Shown piece by piece: positions 1 to 9,600 of a stretch of DNA of 64,000 nt. This DNA comes from an uncultured Bacteroidales bacterium (GTDB lineage: Bacteria > Bacteroidota > Bacteroidia > Bacteroidales > FEN-979). The stretch is from assembly GCA_903903985.1 (NCBI GenBank), contig CAIVAT010000034.1:124001-188000 (forward strand), read 5' to 3'. How positions within the stretch are numbered: the first letter of the stretch is position 1; each line of letters opens with the position of its first letter. Both the position numbers and the translations under genes were made by a program. A model generated the notes under the pieces. The model worked only from the letters and a program-made list of their open reading frames with translations. It ran no database searches and was not told where the DNA came from.

Positions 1-2141
1 CCCGGATGGCCGCATTGCCACAGTACAAATGCAAACTGGTCGGCAAAATTGGCATAGGTCACACTCCTGTCTTCCGTGAAATGCCCGTTGTCGTAGTTTA
101 CCTTCATGAGCACAGGTTTGCCGGAAGTTGATGCGTTTTGAAGGGCAGCCGCGAATTTACCTGGTTCCCAGGCAACTACCCGCGGATCGTTCCAACCCCC
201 GACACAGATTACTGCCGGGTACTTCGTTCCGGCGACGACATGCTGAACACCATCCATTTCAAACAAAGCGCGGCATTCTGTACTGTCTTTCACGGTGCCA
301 AACTCAGGAATATTGACCGGCCCGTTGGATCCAAACTCCATCCTCATCGCATTGGCACACCCCACATTGCAGATGGCAGCGGCAAACAGGTCGGGGCGTT
401 CGGTGATGGACCGGCTGATCAGGATTCCGCCAGCGCTGGTACCTGTTCCTGCGAGTTTTGATTTTGAAGTATAGCCCTTTGCGATCAGGTATTCGGCGCA
501 ACTGATAAAGTCTTTCCAGGTGTTCGGCTTGGTGGTCTTATAGCCTGCCTTGTACCACTCCTCCCCTTTTTCGCTGCCACCCCGGATGTGCGGGTAAGCG
601 ATCACGACACCTTTTACAGCCAGTGCATTTTCAAGCATGCTGAAATAGGGGGTCATGCTGATGCCATAGGCACCGTATCCATCCATCAGGCAAACATTCA
701 ATCCATCTTTTTTGATTCCTTTTTTATAAATGATCGAAAGAGGGATCATCACCCCATCGTGCCCTTTAACCTCCACCTCTTCAACCATCAGATCTTTATA
801 GGCATCCGGGTAAACCGGTGGCTTGTTGAAACTGCTGGGTGTCAGGGCATCGGTCGCCGCATTATAGTTGTACTCCATATAAGGCCGGTTCCAGGAGGTA
901 ATCCCAAGGGAACAATCATTGGTTTTTGAATTGACACAACTGATGCCGATGGTGCCCGAATAAGGAAGTTTCACCTCAGAGGTCTTTTTGGTCTTGAAGT
1001 TATATTTCGACAGGTGATTGTTGATCCCATCGCTATGCACGATTAAAAGGTAATCTTTTGAATAGGTTACATTTTCAAGGGTCTGGTCTTTCCTTTCAGC
1101 AGCGATGGTCACGGCATTTGTCCAGTCCGGATGTTTAAGGCTGGTAGCGATCAGTTTGTAGTTCTTGGCGTTATTGTGCGTGATGGCATAGGCATCATCT
1201 CCGATAATTGCAAATCCACGCACCAGTTTATCGGATGGGGTGCATAAGGTCTTCCATTGGATTTTTTTAGCATGGAGTTGATCTGCCGGTGCATAGTTGG
1301 CAGTGATTTCAGGCTGAACACTTCCGACACCCGAAAAAATGTAGTTCTTTGAATCTTCAGATAAAAACGCAAAGGGGTAAACGCTTGGATCTATCTTCAT
1401 TTCCGGGTAACTTTCGTTGCTGAAGAAGTCAATGTCGCTGCTCATCGGGTTGCCCAGGACATGCAGTTTGGTTTTTGAATTCAGCCTTGACCCGGGGTCT
1501 TTGTTATCAGCTGATTTTATCCACGTATAAAAGAAACTTTTATTGTCAAAAGTCCAGCTGCCGGGACCTGCCGACGGATAAATGGAATCATTCAGGAATT
1601 TCTTTGTATCCACATCCATCACTTTGATGATGGTCACTTCCGCACCCTGCTGGGAATAACCGATGGTTAATTTTTTCCCGTCATAGCTGGGAATGGCGGC
1701 ATCTATGGTGAGGGTCTTCCCTGTGATGTAGGCCTGCGGGTCAAAAAGCAACTCCTCTTTCCCGTTGATCCCCTGACGGTAATAAAGCTTGCTAACGATT
1801 TCGCCGGGATTTCTTTTGTGGTAAAAATACCTTCCGTTTTCATAGATGATTGAGTTGATCCTGGGGGGCTGAAGTTTGTCCAGCTTCTTCCATTCCGCAA
1901 TAAGTTCATCCCGCCCATTCAGCTTGTTAAGGACAGAATTGGTAAGATCAGCCTGTTGCCTGAACCAGCTTTCCACTTCGGGTTTATCAATGTATTCCAG
2001 CCAGCGGTAGGGATCATGGTAGGTAACACCCCAATAGGTGTTGGTGCTGTCGACTTTTTGTGTGGCAGGATACTGCCATTGTGCATGGGCTGATAATGCC
2101 AGTAAGAACATGAATATCAGCGAACCAATTTTTGTTTTCAT
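1..2141 (-). CDS. Prolyl oligopeptidase (S9A family), last few residues off the window
   Basis: Secreted or periplasmic serine peptidase that cleaves short peptides after proline. The frame is open from the ATG at 2141 to base 1, giving 713 visible residues. The visible end (WQCGHPG) matches where S9A proteins normally stop, so only a handful of residues should be missing. The N-terminus is a Sec signal peptide ending SAHAQ. The family N-terminal signature (YHDPYRWLE) follows, then a propeller region and the hydrolase domain. The likely catalytic triad is Ser569 (in GTSAGG), Asp652 (in NDPRV) and His687 (in DNGHF). The nucleophile elbow is GTSAGG rather than the GGSNGG of porcine POP. The gene diverges from lpdA. 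The family call is secure; the substrate is not known. Confidence 0.9.
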   Translation of the reverse strand, partial: MKTKIGSLIFMFLLALSAHAQWQYPATQKVDSTNTYWGVTYHDPYRWLEYIDKPEVESWFRQQADLTNSVLNKLNGRDELIAEWKKLDKLQPPRINSIIYENGRYFYHKRNPGEIVSKLYYRQGINGKEELLFDPQAYITGKTLTIDAAIPSYDGKKLTIGYSQQGAEVTIIKVMDVDTKKFLNDSIYPSAGPGSWTFDNKSFFYTWIKSADNKDPGSRLNSKTKLHVLGNPMSSDIDFFSNESYPEMKIDPSVYPFAFLSEDSKNYIFSGVGSVQPEITANYAPADQLHAKKIQWKTLCTPSDKLVRGFAIIGDDAYAITHNNAKNYKLIATSLKHPDWTNAVTIAAERKDQTLENVTYSKDYLLIVHSDGINNHLSKYNFKTKKTSEVKLPYSGTIGISCVNSKTNDCSLGITSWNRPYMEYNYNAATDALTPSSFNKPPVYPDAYKDLMVEEVEVKGHDGVMIPLSIIYKKGIKKDGLNVCLMDGYGAYGISMTPYFSMLENALAVKGVVIAYPHIRGGSEKGEEWYKAGYKTTKPNTWKDFISCAEYLIAKGYTSKSKLAGTGTSAGGILISRSITERPDLFAAAICNVGCANAMRMEFGSNGPVNIPEFGTVKDSTECRALFEMDGVQHVVAGTKYPAVICVGGWNDPRVVAWEPGKFAAALQNASTSGKPVLMKVNYDNGHFTEDRSVTYANFADQFAFVLWQCGHP

Positions 2142-2320
2142 AAGTTAGGTTGGTTTAAGGTAATCCGGTTTTGTTCCCGGGAAAATGATTCTAATCTGGA
2201 ATGATTATGATTACCGCACGAAGATAAGGCAAACCAGGGCCGAATCCAAAGAAAAAAGGAAAAAATGGAAGGCAATGCAGGGTGATTAGATTCCTGGCCA
2301 AGTTCCCTGTGCGACCTTCA

Positions 2321-2350
2321 TTGTCATCACACAGGATTTTAGTATCTTTG
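2321..2350 (+). promoter_or_regulatory. Bacteroidota-type promoter for lpdA
   Basis: TTG at 2321-2323 and TATCTTTG at 2343-2350 are separated by 19 bases. This fits the -33 TTG / -7 TAnnTTTG consensus known for Bacteroides and Flavobacterium. The -7 box lies 22 bases before the lpdA ATG. Inferred by eye only. Confidence 0.5.
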
Positions 2351-2372
2351 CCGATTCCAAAAAAAGCAAATC

Positions 2373-3761
2373 ATGAACTACGATATCATTGTCATTGGCA
2401 GCGGTCCGGGTGGGTATGTTGCCGCCATCCGTGCCGCGCAGCTGGGTTTCAAAGTGGCCATTGTTGAGCGCGCCGAACTGGGCGGGATCTGCCTCAACTG
2501 GGGTTGCATTCCAACCAAGGCACTGCTGAAAAGCGCCAGTGTTTTCCAGTATATTAAACATGCCGCCGATTACGGGATCAGTGCAGGGGAGCCAAACTCA
2601 GATTTTCCGGCCATCATCAAACGCAGCCGCGATGTGGCCGACCAGATGAGCAAAGGAATCCAGTTCTTGCTGAAGAAGAACAAGGTGGAGCACCTTCAGG
2701 GATCCGGCAAAGTGAAACCGGGAAAAATTGTAGAGGTAACTGATGCGGCCGGTGCAAAAACAGAGTTTGCTGCAAACCATATCATTCTTGCAACCGGTGC
2801 CCGCTCAAGGGAATTGCCTAACCTGATGCAGGATGGAAAAAAAATAATCGGTTACCGCGAAGCCATGACCTTGCCCGTTCAGCCTAAATCGATGGTTGTG
2901 GTTGGTTCCGGGGCCATCGGTTCGGAGTTTGCCTATTTTTACCAGTCGATCGGCACGCAAGTCACGCTCATCGAAGTGCTCCCGAATATAGTCCCCATCG
3001 AGGATGAAGAGGTTTCCAAGGCATTGGAACGTTCCTTTAAAAAATCCGGCATGAAAGTGCTGGTGGGCGTTTCCGTCGAATCTGTGGACACTTCGGGTGA
3101 AGGGTGCCTGGTAAAGGTGATGACGAAGAAAGGGGAAGAGATCATCGCATGCGACATTGTATTGTCCGCGGTGGGTATCGCAACGAATATCGAAGGGATC
3201 GGCCTTGAAGAAACCGGTATTGCCACGGAACGCGGCAAAGTGGTCGTGGATGATTTTTACAAAACCAGCATCGAAGGATATTACGCCATCGGCGATATCG
3301 TGAAAGGACCAGCGCTTGCCCACGTTGCCTCACATGAAGGGATTATCTGCGTGGAAAAGATTGCCGGGAAACATGCTGAACCACTTGATTACGGTAACCT
3401 TCCGGGATGTACCTACACCCATCCCGAAATTGCTTCCGTTGGCATGACCGAAAAGGCAGCCAGGGAAGCCGGATATGAAATTTTGGTTGGCAAGTTCCCG
3501 TTTACCGCATCAGGGAAAGCCACCGCCTCCGGATCGCGCGAGGGTTTTATCAAGGTGATCTTTGATGCCAAATATGGAGAATGGCTTGGCGCTCATATGA
3601 TCGGGGAAAATGTTACAGAGCTGATCGCTGAAGTCGTTGTAGCCCGCAAACTTGAGACCACTGGCAAAGAGATCATCGAGGCTGTTCACCCCCACCCGAC
3701 CATGAGCGAAGCAATCATGGAGGCGGTTGCGGTTGCATATGGGGAGTGCGTGCATTTGTAA
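2373..3761 (+). CDS. lpdA: Dihydrolipoyl dehydrogenase (E3)
   Basis: FAD flavoprotein that reoxidises dihydrolipoamide with NAD+ in 2-oxoacid dehydrogenase complexes or the glycine cleavage system. The 462 residues match the family length. An FAD-binding glycine motif (IGSGPGGYVAA) begins near residue 8. The redox disulfide is Cys40-Cys45 in GGICLNWGC. A second dinucleotide motif (VVGSGAIGSEF) is near residue 176. The second FAD contact is YAIGD, and the C-terminal dimerisation segment holds the catalytic HPHPTMSEA. No E1 or E2 gene is adjacent, so it probably serves several complexes. The ATG at 2373 is the only start compatible with the Rossmann motif. Confidence 0.96.
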   Translation: MNYDIIVIGSGPGGYVAAIRAAQLGFKVAIVERAELGGICLNWGCIPTKALLKSASVFQYIKHAADYGISAGEPNSDFPAIIKRSRDVADQMSKGIQFLLKKNKVEHLQGSGKVKPGKIVEVTDAAGAKTEFAANHIILATGARSRELPNLMQDGKKIIGYREAMTLPVQPKSMVVVGSGAIGSEFAYFYQSIGTQVTLIEVLPNIVPIEDEEVSKALERSFKKSGMKVLVGVSVESVDTSGEGCLVKVMTKKGEEIIACDIVLSAVGIATNIEGIGLEETGIATERGKVVVDDFYKTSIEGYYAIGDIVKGPALAHVASHEGIICVEKIAGKHAEPLDYGNLPGCTYTHPEIASVGMTEKAAREAGYEILVGKFPFTASGKATASGSREGFIKVIFDAKYGEWLGAHMIGENVTELIAEVVVARKLETTGKEIIEAVHPHPTMSEAIMEAVAVAYGECVHL

Positions 3762-3774
3762 AAGGGAAGTAAAA

Positions 3775-3805
3775 CAATGCAGACATGCCTTTATTGCCTG
3801 CATTG
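3775..3805 (+). terminator. Possible weak terminator hairpin after lpdA
   Basis: An 8-bp stem (CAATGCAG at 3775-3782, CTGCATTG at 3798-3805) with a 15-base loop lies 13 bases past the lpdA stop, before rfbC. There is no clear T tract, so this is only a candidate. Confidence 0.3.
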
Positions 3806-3825
3806 ATCAATTAATTTGACTACAT

Positions 3826-4368
3826 ATGGAAATTATCAAAACCCCGTTAGCGGGATTGCTGACCATAAAGCCGGATGTTTTCGAGGACGACCGTGGCTAT
3901 TTTTTCGAATCATACAGCCACGAAAAATTCATGAAAGCAGGACTGGACCTTACGTTCCTGCAGGACAATGAATCCAAATCCAAAAAAGGAGTTTTGCGGG
4001 GGCTGCATTTCCAGGCGCCGCCTTTTGCACAGGGCAAACTGGTTCGGGTGATGCGGGGCTCCGTCCTCGATGTAGCCGTAGACATTCGAAAAGATTCTCC
4101 GACATACGGAAAATGGGAATCGATCGTTCTTTCAGGACAAAATAAATGGATGTACTGGATCCCGCCCGGATTTGCCCATGGATTTGCCACCCTGGAGGAT
4201 GACACCATCTTCTTTTACAAGTGTACCAATGTTTACAGCAAAGCCTGTGAGGGCAGCATCTTGTGGAACGATCCCGACCTGAACATCAACTGGGGAATCG
4301 AAGAACCATTGATTTCGGATAAGGATAAAGTTTCCCCGGGGTTTAAGGAATTTTTAAGTCCGTTTTGA
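3826..4368 (+). CDS. rfbC: dTDP-4-dehydrorhamnose 3,5-epimerase
   Basis: Cytoplasmic cupin enzyme that epimerises C3 and C5 of dTDP-4-keto-6-deoxyglucose in dTDP-L-rhamnose synthesis. It has 180 residues, the usual length. Family signatures are visible: FEDDRGYFFESY near residue 20, the catalytic-His motif RGLHFQ, then PPGFAHGFATL and the C-terminal WNDPDLNINW. The other rhamnose genes (rfbA, rfbB, rfbD) are absent from this window, so the gene is separated from its pathway. It lies 64 bases after lpdA. Confidence 0.95.
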   Translation: MEIIKTPLAGLLTIKPDVFEDDRGYFFESYSHEKFMKAGLDLTFLQDNESKSKKGVLRGLHFQAPPFAQGKLVRVMRGSVLDVAVDIRKDSPTYGKWESIVLSGQNKWMYWIPPGFAHGFATLEDDTIFFYKCTNVYSKACEGSILWNDPDLNINWGIEEPLISDKDKVSPGFKEFLSPF

Positions 4369-4450
4369 GAGAAGGGACGAGTGAACAAGTGGACATACGA
4401 ACGATGAAAATTGAAAATGAAAAATGAATATAAAACCGCTGAATTTTAAT

Positions 4451-4514
4451 CCCCCTGTCCCCCTGTCACCCTGTTACCCTGTTACCCTGTTACCCTGTTA
4501 CCTTGTAACCCTGT
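4451..4514 (+). repeat. 8-bp tandem repeat (about 8 copies) before the transglycosylase gene
   Basis: Eight consecutive 8-base units, mostly NACCCTGT (two are CCCCCTGT, one is TACCTTGT), fill the gap between rfbC and the gene at 4537. The array ends 22 bases before that gene's ATG, so changes in copy number would alter its leader. It is not CRISPR-like because there are no spacers. Confidence 0.85.
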
Positions 4515-4536
4515 AACCTCATACTTAATCAATTAG

Positions 4537-5538
4537 ATGAAAAACAAAGCATTTTATATTCTGGGTGGTTTTAGCTTTTTTCTGTTCGTCGCCCTTTCGG
4601 TTTGTGCCATCGTGGCGGTTAACAACCAGGACAAAGAATATCAAAGCCTTTTTTACCGGCACGCCAGGGTCATGACTCCGGCGGTTCCGGCCAAAGCCAG
4701 TTTTGCAGGAGAAGAGGTGCCGCTCGATCTTTTTTATGTAAGGGAGGCCTTTGAACGTGAGATCCTTGCCAATACGTTCATGCATTCCACTTCCATCATG
4801 ATGTTCAAACGCGCCAACCGGTGGTTTCCGGTGATTGAACCCATCCTGAAGAAGAATGGCATCCCCGATGATTTCAAATTCCTGGCGGTTGCTGAAAGCA
4901 ACCTGGTCAATGTCATTTCACCAGCCGGTGCCGAAGGCTACTGGCAGTTTGTCAAACCAACCGGCCAGCGATACGGACTGGAGATCAACGAGAAAATAGA
5001 CGAACGCTACAACATGGAAAAGGCAACCCAGGCCGCATGTGATTATTTCAAGGATGCTTACCAGAAATTCAACAGCTGGACTCTCGTGGCAGCTTCTTAC
5101 AACCGCGGGCTCGACGGGCTTCAAAAGGCTTTGGAAAATCAAAAGGTCACCAACTATTACGACCTTTACCTGAATGATGAAACGTCCCGTTATATTTTCC
5201 GGATCATGGCAATCAGGGAAGTTTACAACCACCCGGTACAGTTTGGGTTTTACCTGCGTGAAAAAGACTTTTACCCGCAAATTCCGGTCCGACTCGTTAC
5301 CATCGACAGCAGCATCAGCAACCTTCCTGCCTTTGCACGAGCCATGTCCACCAATTACAGGATCCTGCGGGAGATGAACCCATGGATTAAAAATTACAGT
5401 CTGCCAAATAAATCAAATAAATCATACACTTTCAGAATTCCCAAAGAAGGTGAGGTGAGTTATAAAACCCTGATGAAAAGTGTGCCAGCGTGTGAAACCT
5501 TCTTTCACGATACGCTGAAAATCAACGAGATTCATTAA
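4537..5538 (+). CDS. Membrane-anchored lytic transglycosylase, MltD/SLT-like
   Basis: Cleaves the glycan strand of peptidoglycan. One N-terminal hydrophobic segment (about residues 6-28) should act as an anchor or uncleaved signal. The SLT (GH23) domain follows, with likely catalytic Glu120 in FLAVAESNL and the family motifs PAGAEGYWQF and ASYNRG. The C-terminal 70 residues (LPAFARAMSTNYRILREMNPW) look like a diverged LysM-type segment and end in FRIP. The protein has 333 residues, shorter than E. coli MltD with its multiple LysM domains. The uvrA frame begins just after the stop, so the two are probably co-transcribed. Confidence 0.88.
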   Translation: MKNKAFYILGGFSFFLFVALSVCAIVAVNNQDKEYQSLFYRHARVMTPAVPAKASFAGEEVPLDLFYVREAFEREILANTFMHSTSIMMFKRANRWFPVIEPILKKNGIPDDFKFLAVAESNLVNVISPAGAEGYWQFVKPTGQRYGLEINEKIDERYNMEKATQAACDYFKDAYQKFNSWTLVAASYNRGLDGLQKALENQKVTNYYDLYLNDETSRYIFRIMAIREVYNHPVQFGFYLREKDFYPQIPVRLVTIDSSISNLPAFARAMSTNYRILREMNPWIKNYSLPNKSNKSYTFRIPKEGEVSYKTLMKSVPACETFFHDTLKINEIH

Positions 5539-5543
5539 AACAA

Positions 5544-8390
5544 TTGTTTTTCAAGTTCATTGTGGAAGAAAATCTGGAAGTATTCGGCGCGAGGGTTCAC
5601 AACCTGAAAAACATTGATGTGACCATTCCGCGTCATAAACTGGTTGTTTTCACCGGTCTGAGTGGAAGTGGCAAATCTTCCCTGGCATTCGACACCATAT
5701 ACGCTGAGGGCCAGCGGCGCTATATGGAAACCTTTTCGGCTTATGCCCGGCAGTTCATTGGCAACCTTGAAAGGCCTGATGTTGATAAGATCAACGGGCT
5801 GAGCCCGGTAATTTCCATCGAACAGAAATCGACGAACCGCAATCCGAGATCAACGGTAGGCACCATCACGGAAATTTACGATTTCATGCGTTTGCTTTAT
5901 GCTCGTGCGGCTGATGCATATTCTCATGCAACAGGGGAAAAAATGGTCAGGTACAGCGAGCAGCAAATCGTTGACCTGATCCTTACCCATTATCAGGGCA
6001 AAGAGATCCTTGTGCTTGCCCCGGTGGTAAAAGGCCGGAAGGGCCATTACCGGGAATTGTTCGAACAGATACGTAAACAGGGGTTTCTCAATGTGCGCAT
6101 TGATGGTGAAGTGAAAGAGATATCTCACGGGCTGCAGCTGGATCGGTACAAGATCCATGATGTTGAGATTGTGATCGATCAGGTTCAGGTGAAGCCGGAA
6201 TCAAAAACAAGGCTTGCAGGTTCCGTGAACCTGGCCATGCGGCATGGGAAGGAAGTCCTGATGGTTCTTGACCGGGAAACGAATATTGCCCGGCATTTCA
6301 GCCGGCTGCTGATGTGTCCTACCTCCGGGATATCCTACGAAGAGCCTGAACCAAACACCTTTTCGTTCAATTCACCTTATGGAGCGTGTCCGAAGTGCAA
6401 CGGACTGGGGACCATTTCAGAGATCGATATAAATAAGATCATCCCCGACCGGTCGAAAAGCATTAAAAAAGGAGGCATTGTTCCCATTGGTGAATACAAG
6501 AATTCCTGGATCTTCAAACAAATTGAAGCAATCGGTGAGAAATACGGATTCGATCTCAGTACACCGATTTCGGAAATCCCTGAACATGCGATCAACGTCA
6601 TCCTGAACGGATCTGATGAGATTTACAGGGTGAAGAACGAATATCTTGGCGTATCCTCAAGCTATTCGCTGAACTTTGAAGGCATTGTAAGCTTTATTAA
6701 TTCACAGCATTCGGAATCGGCGCCTTCCGGGATCATGAAGTGGGTGAACAGTTTCATGAATAAAATGGCCTGCCCGGAATGCAACGGGGCCAGGCTGAAA
6801 AAGGAATCACTCTACTTCAAACTTGATGAAAAGAACATTTCTGAACTGGCTGATACAGATCTTGTAAACCTTTCTGCATGGTTTGACCATCTTTACCTGA
6901 AGATGGACGAGCGAAAGCAAACCATTTCCTTTGAAATTATCAGGGAGATCAAAGCCAGGATCCAGTTTCTGCTCGATGTCGGGATCGGCTATCTCACCCT
7001 GAACCGCACGGCACGAAGCCTTTCAGGCGGTGAGAGCCAGCGGATAAGACTTGCCACCCAGATCGGTTCGCAACTGGTAGGCGTTCTCTATATCCTTGAT
7101 GAACCAAGCATCGGTTTGCATCAGCACGACAACCTGCGCCTGATCAATGCACTGAAGAGCCTGCGCGATGCAGGAAATTCGGTGATTGTGGTCGAGCATG
7201 ACCAGGAGACCATCCTGTCGGCTGATTATGTCATCGACATCGGTCCGGGTGCCGGGGTTCATGGCGGCAGGATTGTGGCACAGGGAACTCCTGAAGAGAT
7301 TATGCAGAACGGACATCTCACCGGACTCTACCTGAGCGGCAAACGTAAAATCAATATACCAAAGGAACGGCGAAAAGGCAATGGAAAATTCCTTACCCTT
7401 ATAGGTGCTTCAGGAAATAACCTGAGGATGGTTGACCTTAAACTACCGCTTGGCACATTGATCTGTGTCACCGGGCTGTCGGGCAGCGGAAAATCATCAC
7501 TCATCAACGAAACCCTCTATCCTATTCTCAGCCAGCATTTCTATAAATCAGATCAAAAGCCTCTGCCTTACAAATCAATCGATGGAATAAAGAATATAGA
7601 CAAAGTCATCGAAATCGATCAATCGCCCATCGGACGGACTCCGCGGTCAAATCCGGCCACCTACACCAAAGTATTTGATGACATCAGGAAATTGTTTGCC
7701 GAATTGCCGGAGTCGAAGATACGTGGCTACCTTCCCGGGAGGTTTTCTTTCAATGTTAAGGGAGGCCGGTGCGAAACCTGCAAAGGCGCAGGACTCAGGG
7801 TGATCGAAATGAATTTTTTACCGGATGTTTATGTCCTTTGCGAAGCATGCCACGGCCATCGCTACAACCGTGAAACCCTCGAGGTGCGCTATAAAGGAAA
7901 ATCCATCAACGATGTACTGAACATGACCATTGAACAGGCTGTTGAATTCTTTGAAGCCATCCCGTTCATCGTTCACAAAATACATACGCTCAATGATGTC
8001 GGGTTGGGTTATATCACACTGGGACAGCAATCAACCACCCTCTCCGGCGGTGAGGCTCAGCGTGTGAAGCTGGCAACGGAACTGTCAAAAACAGACACCG
8101 GCAACACGATCTACATCCTTGATGAACCAACCACCGGGTTGCATTTCGAGGATGTGAAGGTCTTGCTGTGCGTGCTGAATAAACTCGTTGCAAAAGGGAA
8201 CACCGTACTTGTAATCGAACACAACATGGAGGTAATAAAAGTTGCTGATCACATCATCGATTTAGGGCCTGAAGGAGGTGAAAGGGGCGGACAGATCCTT
8301 GCCCAGGGAACTCCTGAAAAGGTTGCCGGGCATAAAACAAGTTTTACAGCGCATTATTTAAAAGAGGTCCTGGGGGATGGGGTCCTGTAG
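5544..8390 (+). CDS. uvrA: Excinuclease ABC subunit A
   Basis: DNA-damage recognition ATPase of nucleotide excision repair, working with UvrB and UvrC. It has two ABC modules: Walker A GLSGSGKSSL near residues 33 and 645, and signatures LSGGESQRIRL and LSGGEAQRVKL. Zinc modules CPKCNG/CPECNGARL and CETCKG/CEACHG are visible. No ATG fits the start. The TTG at 5544 opens the longest frame, but a GTG at 5562 would start MEENLEVFGARVH, closer to the usual UvrA N-terminus and more likely. At the 3' end a 6-bp stem (GGGTCC/GGACCC) straddles the stop codon. Confidence 0.96.
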   Translation: MFFKFIVEENLEVFGARVHNLKNIDVTIPRHKLVVFTGLSGSGKSSLAFDTIYAEGQRRYMETFSAYARQFIGNLERPDVDKINGLSPVISIEQKSTNRNPRSTVGTITEIYDFMRLLYARAADAYSHATGEKMVRYSEQQIVDLILTHYQGKEILVLAPVVKGRKGHYRELFEQIRKQGFLNVRIDGEVKEISHGLQLDRYKIHDVEIVIDQVQVKPESKTRLAGSVNLAMRHGKEVLMVLDRETNIARHFSRLLMCPTSGISYEEPEPNTFSFNSPYGACPKCNGLGTISEIDINKIIPDRSKSIKKGGIVPIGEYKNSWIFKQIEAIGEKYGFDLSTPISEIPEHAINVILNGSDEIYRVKNEYLGVSSSYSLNFEGIVSFINSQHSESAPSGIMKWVNSFMNKMACPECNGARLKKESLYFKLDEKNISELADTDLVNLSAWFDHLYLKMDERKQTISFEIIREIKARIQFLLDVGIGYLTLNRTARSLSGGESQRIRLATQIGSQLVGVLYILDEPSIGLHQHDNLRLINALKSLRDAGNSVIVVEHDQETILSADYVIDIGPGAGVHGGRIVAQGTPEEIMQNGHLTGLYLSGKRKINIPKERRKGNGKFLTLIGASGNNLRMVDLKLPLGTLICVTGLSGSGKSSLINETLYPILSQHFYKSDQKPLPYKSIDGIKNIDKVIEIDQSPIGRTPRSNPATYTKVFDDIRKLFAELPESKIRGYLPGRFSFNVKGGRCETCKGAGLRVIEMNFLPDVYVLCEACHGHRYNRETLEVRYKGKSINDVLNMTIEQAVEFFEAIPFIVHKIHTLNDVGLGYITLGQQSTTLSGGEAQRVKLATELSKTDTGNTIYILDEPTTGLHFEDVKVLLCVLNKLVAKGNTVLVIEHNMEVIKVADHIIDLGPEGGERGGQILAQGTPEKVAGHKTSFTAHYLKEVLGDGVL

Positions 8391-8433
8391 AAAGGACCCG
8401 ACTGCCTGGCAACTAAACGACTTAACTACCTAA

Positions 8434-9156
8434 ATGACAGCATCCATGGAATCAGAAGACATCGAAAAACTGAAACAATCCATCCAGCCAAAAAACTGGT
8501 CTGAAACAATCAGCTATGACACCTGGGAAATTTTCAAAGTGATTTCAGAAATGGTTGAAGGATTTGAAAAGCTGAGCCGGATCGGCCCCTGTGTGTCCAT
8601 CTTTGGATCGGCCCGCACGCGGGAGGGGAATCATTACTACAAACTCACCGAAGAGATTGCATACCTGATGACCAAGGCCGGTTTCGGGATCATCACCGGG
8701 GGCGGCCCGGGAATCATGGAAGCAGCCAATAAAGGCGCTCATTTTGCGGGAGGAAAATCGGTCGGATTAAATATCAACCTTCCTTCAGAGCAAAACCCAA
8801 ATCCTTTCATCGACCGCAATAAGCTCATCAACTTCAATTTTTTCTATGTCAGGAAAACAATGTTCATGCGTTATTCCATGGGATTTATTGCTTTACCCGG
8901 CGGATTTGGAACACTTGATGAACTGACCGAAGCCATCACGCTGATCCAGACTCATAAACTGGTTCGCTTTCCCATCGTCCTCGTTGGCCATGATTACTGG
9001 CAGGGGCTGATTGATTGGATCAAATCAACGGTATTAAAGGAAAAGAACATTACCACGGAGGATCTTGAAATATTCACAGTGGTTGATACTGCTGAAGAAG
9101 CGGTCGGTTACATTACTGAGTTTTACAAGACGTATGCACTGAAACCCAACTTCTAA
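8434..9156 (+). CDS. LOG-family protein (TIGR00730), putative nucleotide 5'-monophosphate phosphoribohydrolase
   Basis: 240-residue Rossmann-like protein with the two family motifs, GGGPGIMEAANKGA (near residue 90) and PGGFGTLDE (near residue 155). These bind the nucleotide and hydrolyse the N-glycosidic bond in characterised LOG/YgdH/PpnN enzymes. In plants the reaction releases cytokinins; in bacteria it acts in purine nucleotide salvage. The first ATG (8434) and the one at 8446 are both possible starts. The gene sits between uvrA and rsfS with short gaps, so co-transcription is likely. The physiological substrate cannot be read from the sequence. Confidence 0.9.
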   Translation: MTASMESEDIEKLKQSIQPKNWSETISYDTWEIFKVISEMVEGFEKLSRIGPCVSIFGSARTREGNHYYKLTEEIAYLMTKAGFGIITGGGPGIMEAANKGAHFAGGKSVGLNINLPSEQNPNPFIDRNKLINFNFFYVRKTMFMRYSMGFIALPGGFGTLDELTEAITLIQTHKLVRFPIVLVGHDYWQGLIDWIKSTVLKEKNITTEDLEIFTVVDTAEEAVGYITEFYKTYALKPNF

Positions 9157-9175
9157 CAGGGTCCGTATATTTGAT

Positions 9176-9183
9176 TACTTTTG
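9176..9183 (+). promoter_or_regulatory. -7-like box (TACTTTTG) before rsfS
   Basis: The box matches TAnnTTTG and ends one base before the ATG at 9185. If it is a real promoter, transcription would begin inside the annotated N-terminus, and RsfS would start at the ATG at 9209. No good -33 element is visible. Confidence 0.3.
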
Positions 9184-9184
9184 C

Positions 9185-9583
9185 ATGATTAAACAAACTT
9201 CCTTCATGCCTCGTAAGAAGAAGCAGCAACCGCAGGAGATTTTGATCGAAGCAATCATCAGCGCGATGACTGACAAAAAGGCCATGAAGCCGGTGATCAT
9301 TGATTTTGCCGGTATGAAAGGCAATGTTTGCGATGCATTTATCATTTGCCATGGGAGTTCCCGTACACAGGTTGAAGCAGTTACCGATCATATTATCGGC
9401 GATGTAAAGAAAAAAACCGGATTGAACCCCAATCATAAAGAGGGATTTGAAAATGCGGAATGGATTTTGATCGACTATTTCGACGTGGTCATCCATGTAT
9501 TTCAGGAAGAACGGCGCAGGTTCTACGATTTAGAGCAACTATGGGCCGATGCACGCATGATCAGGATTGACACGCCCGAATAA
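9185..9583 (+). CDS. rsfS: Ribosome silencing factor RsfS
   Basis: Binds ribosomal protein uL14 and blocks subunit joining when nutrients are scarce. The Iojap/RsfS fold is evident from residue 15 on: KKAMKPVIIDF, then CDAFIICHGSSRTQVEA, the conserved GFENAEWILIDYFDVVIHVF and the C-terminal YDLEQLWADA. The 132 residues from 9185 include eight that are not typical. A start at 9209 (MPRKKK) gives 124 residues and agrees with the -7-like box directly upstream. Adjacency of rsfS and ftsH is common in Bacteroidota. Confidence 0.94.
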   Translation: MIKQTSFMPRKKKQQPQEILIEAIISAMTDKKAMKPVIIDFAGMKGNVCDAFIICHGSSRTQVEAVTDHIIGDVKKKTGLNPNHKEGFENAEWILIDYFDVVIHVFQEERRRFYDLEQLWADARMIRIDTPE

Positions 9584-9600
9584 ACAGAGTCATTAATTTT

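Noticed and set aside
4451-4514. Attachment site or origin iterons
   Set aside because: Short 8-bp tandem units with no integrase, replication gene or AT-rich unwinding region nearby.
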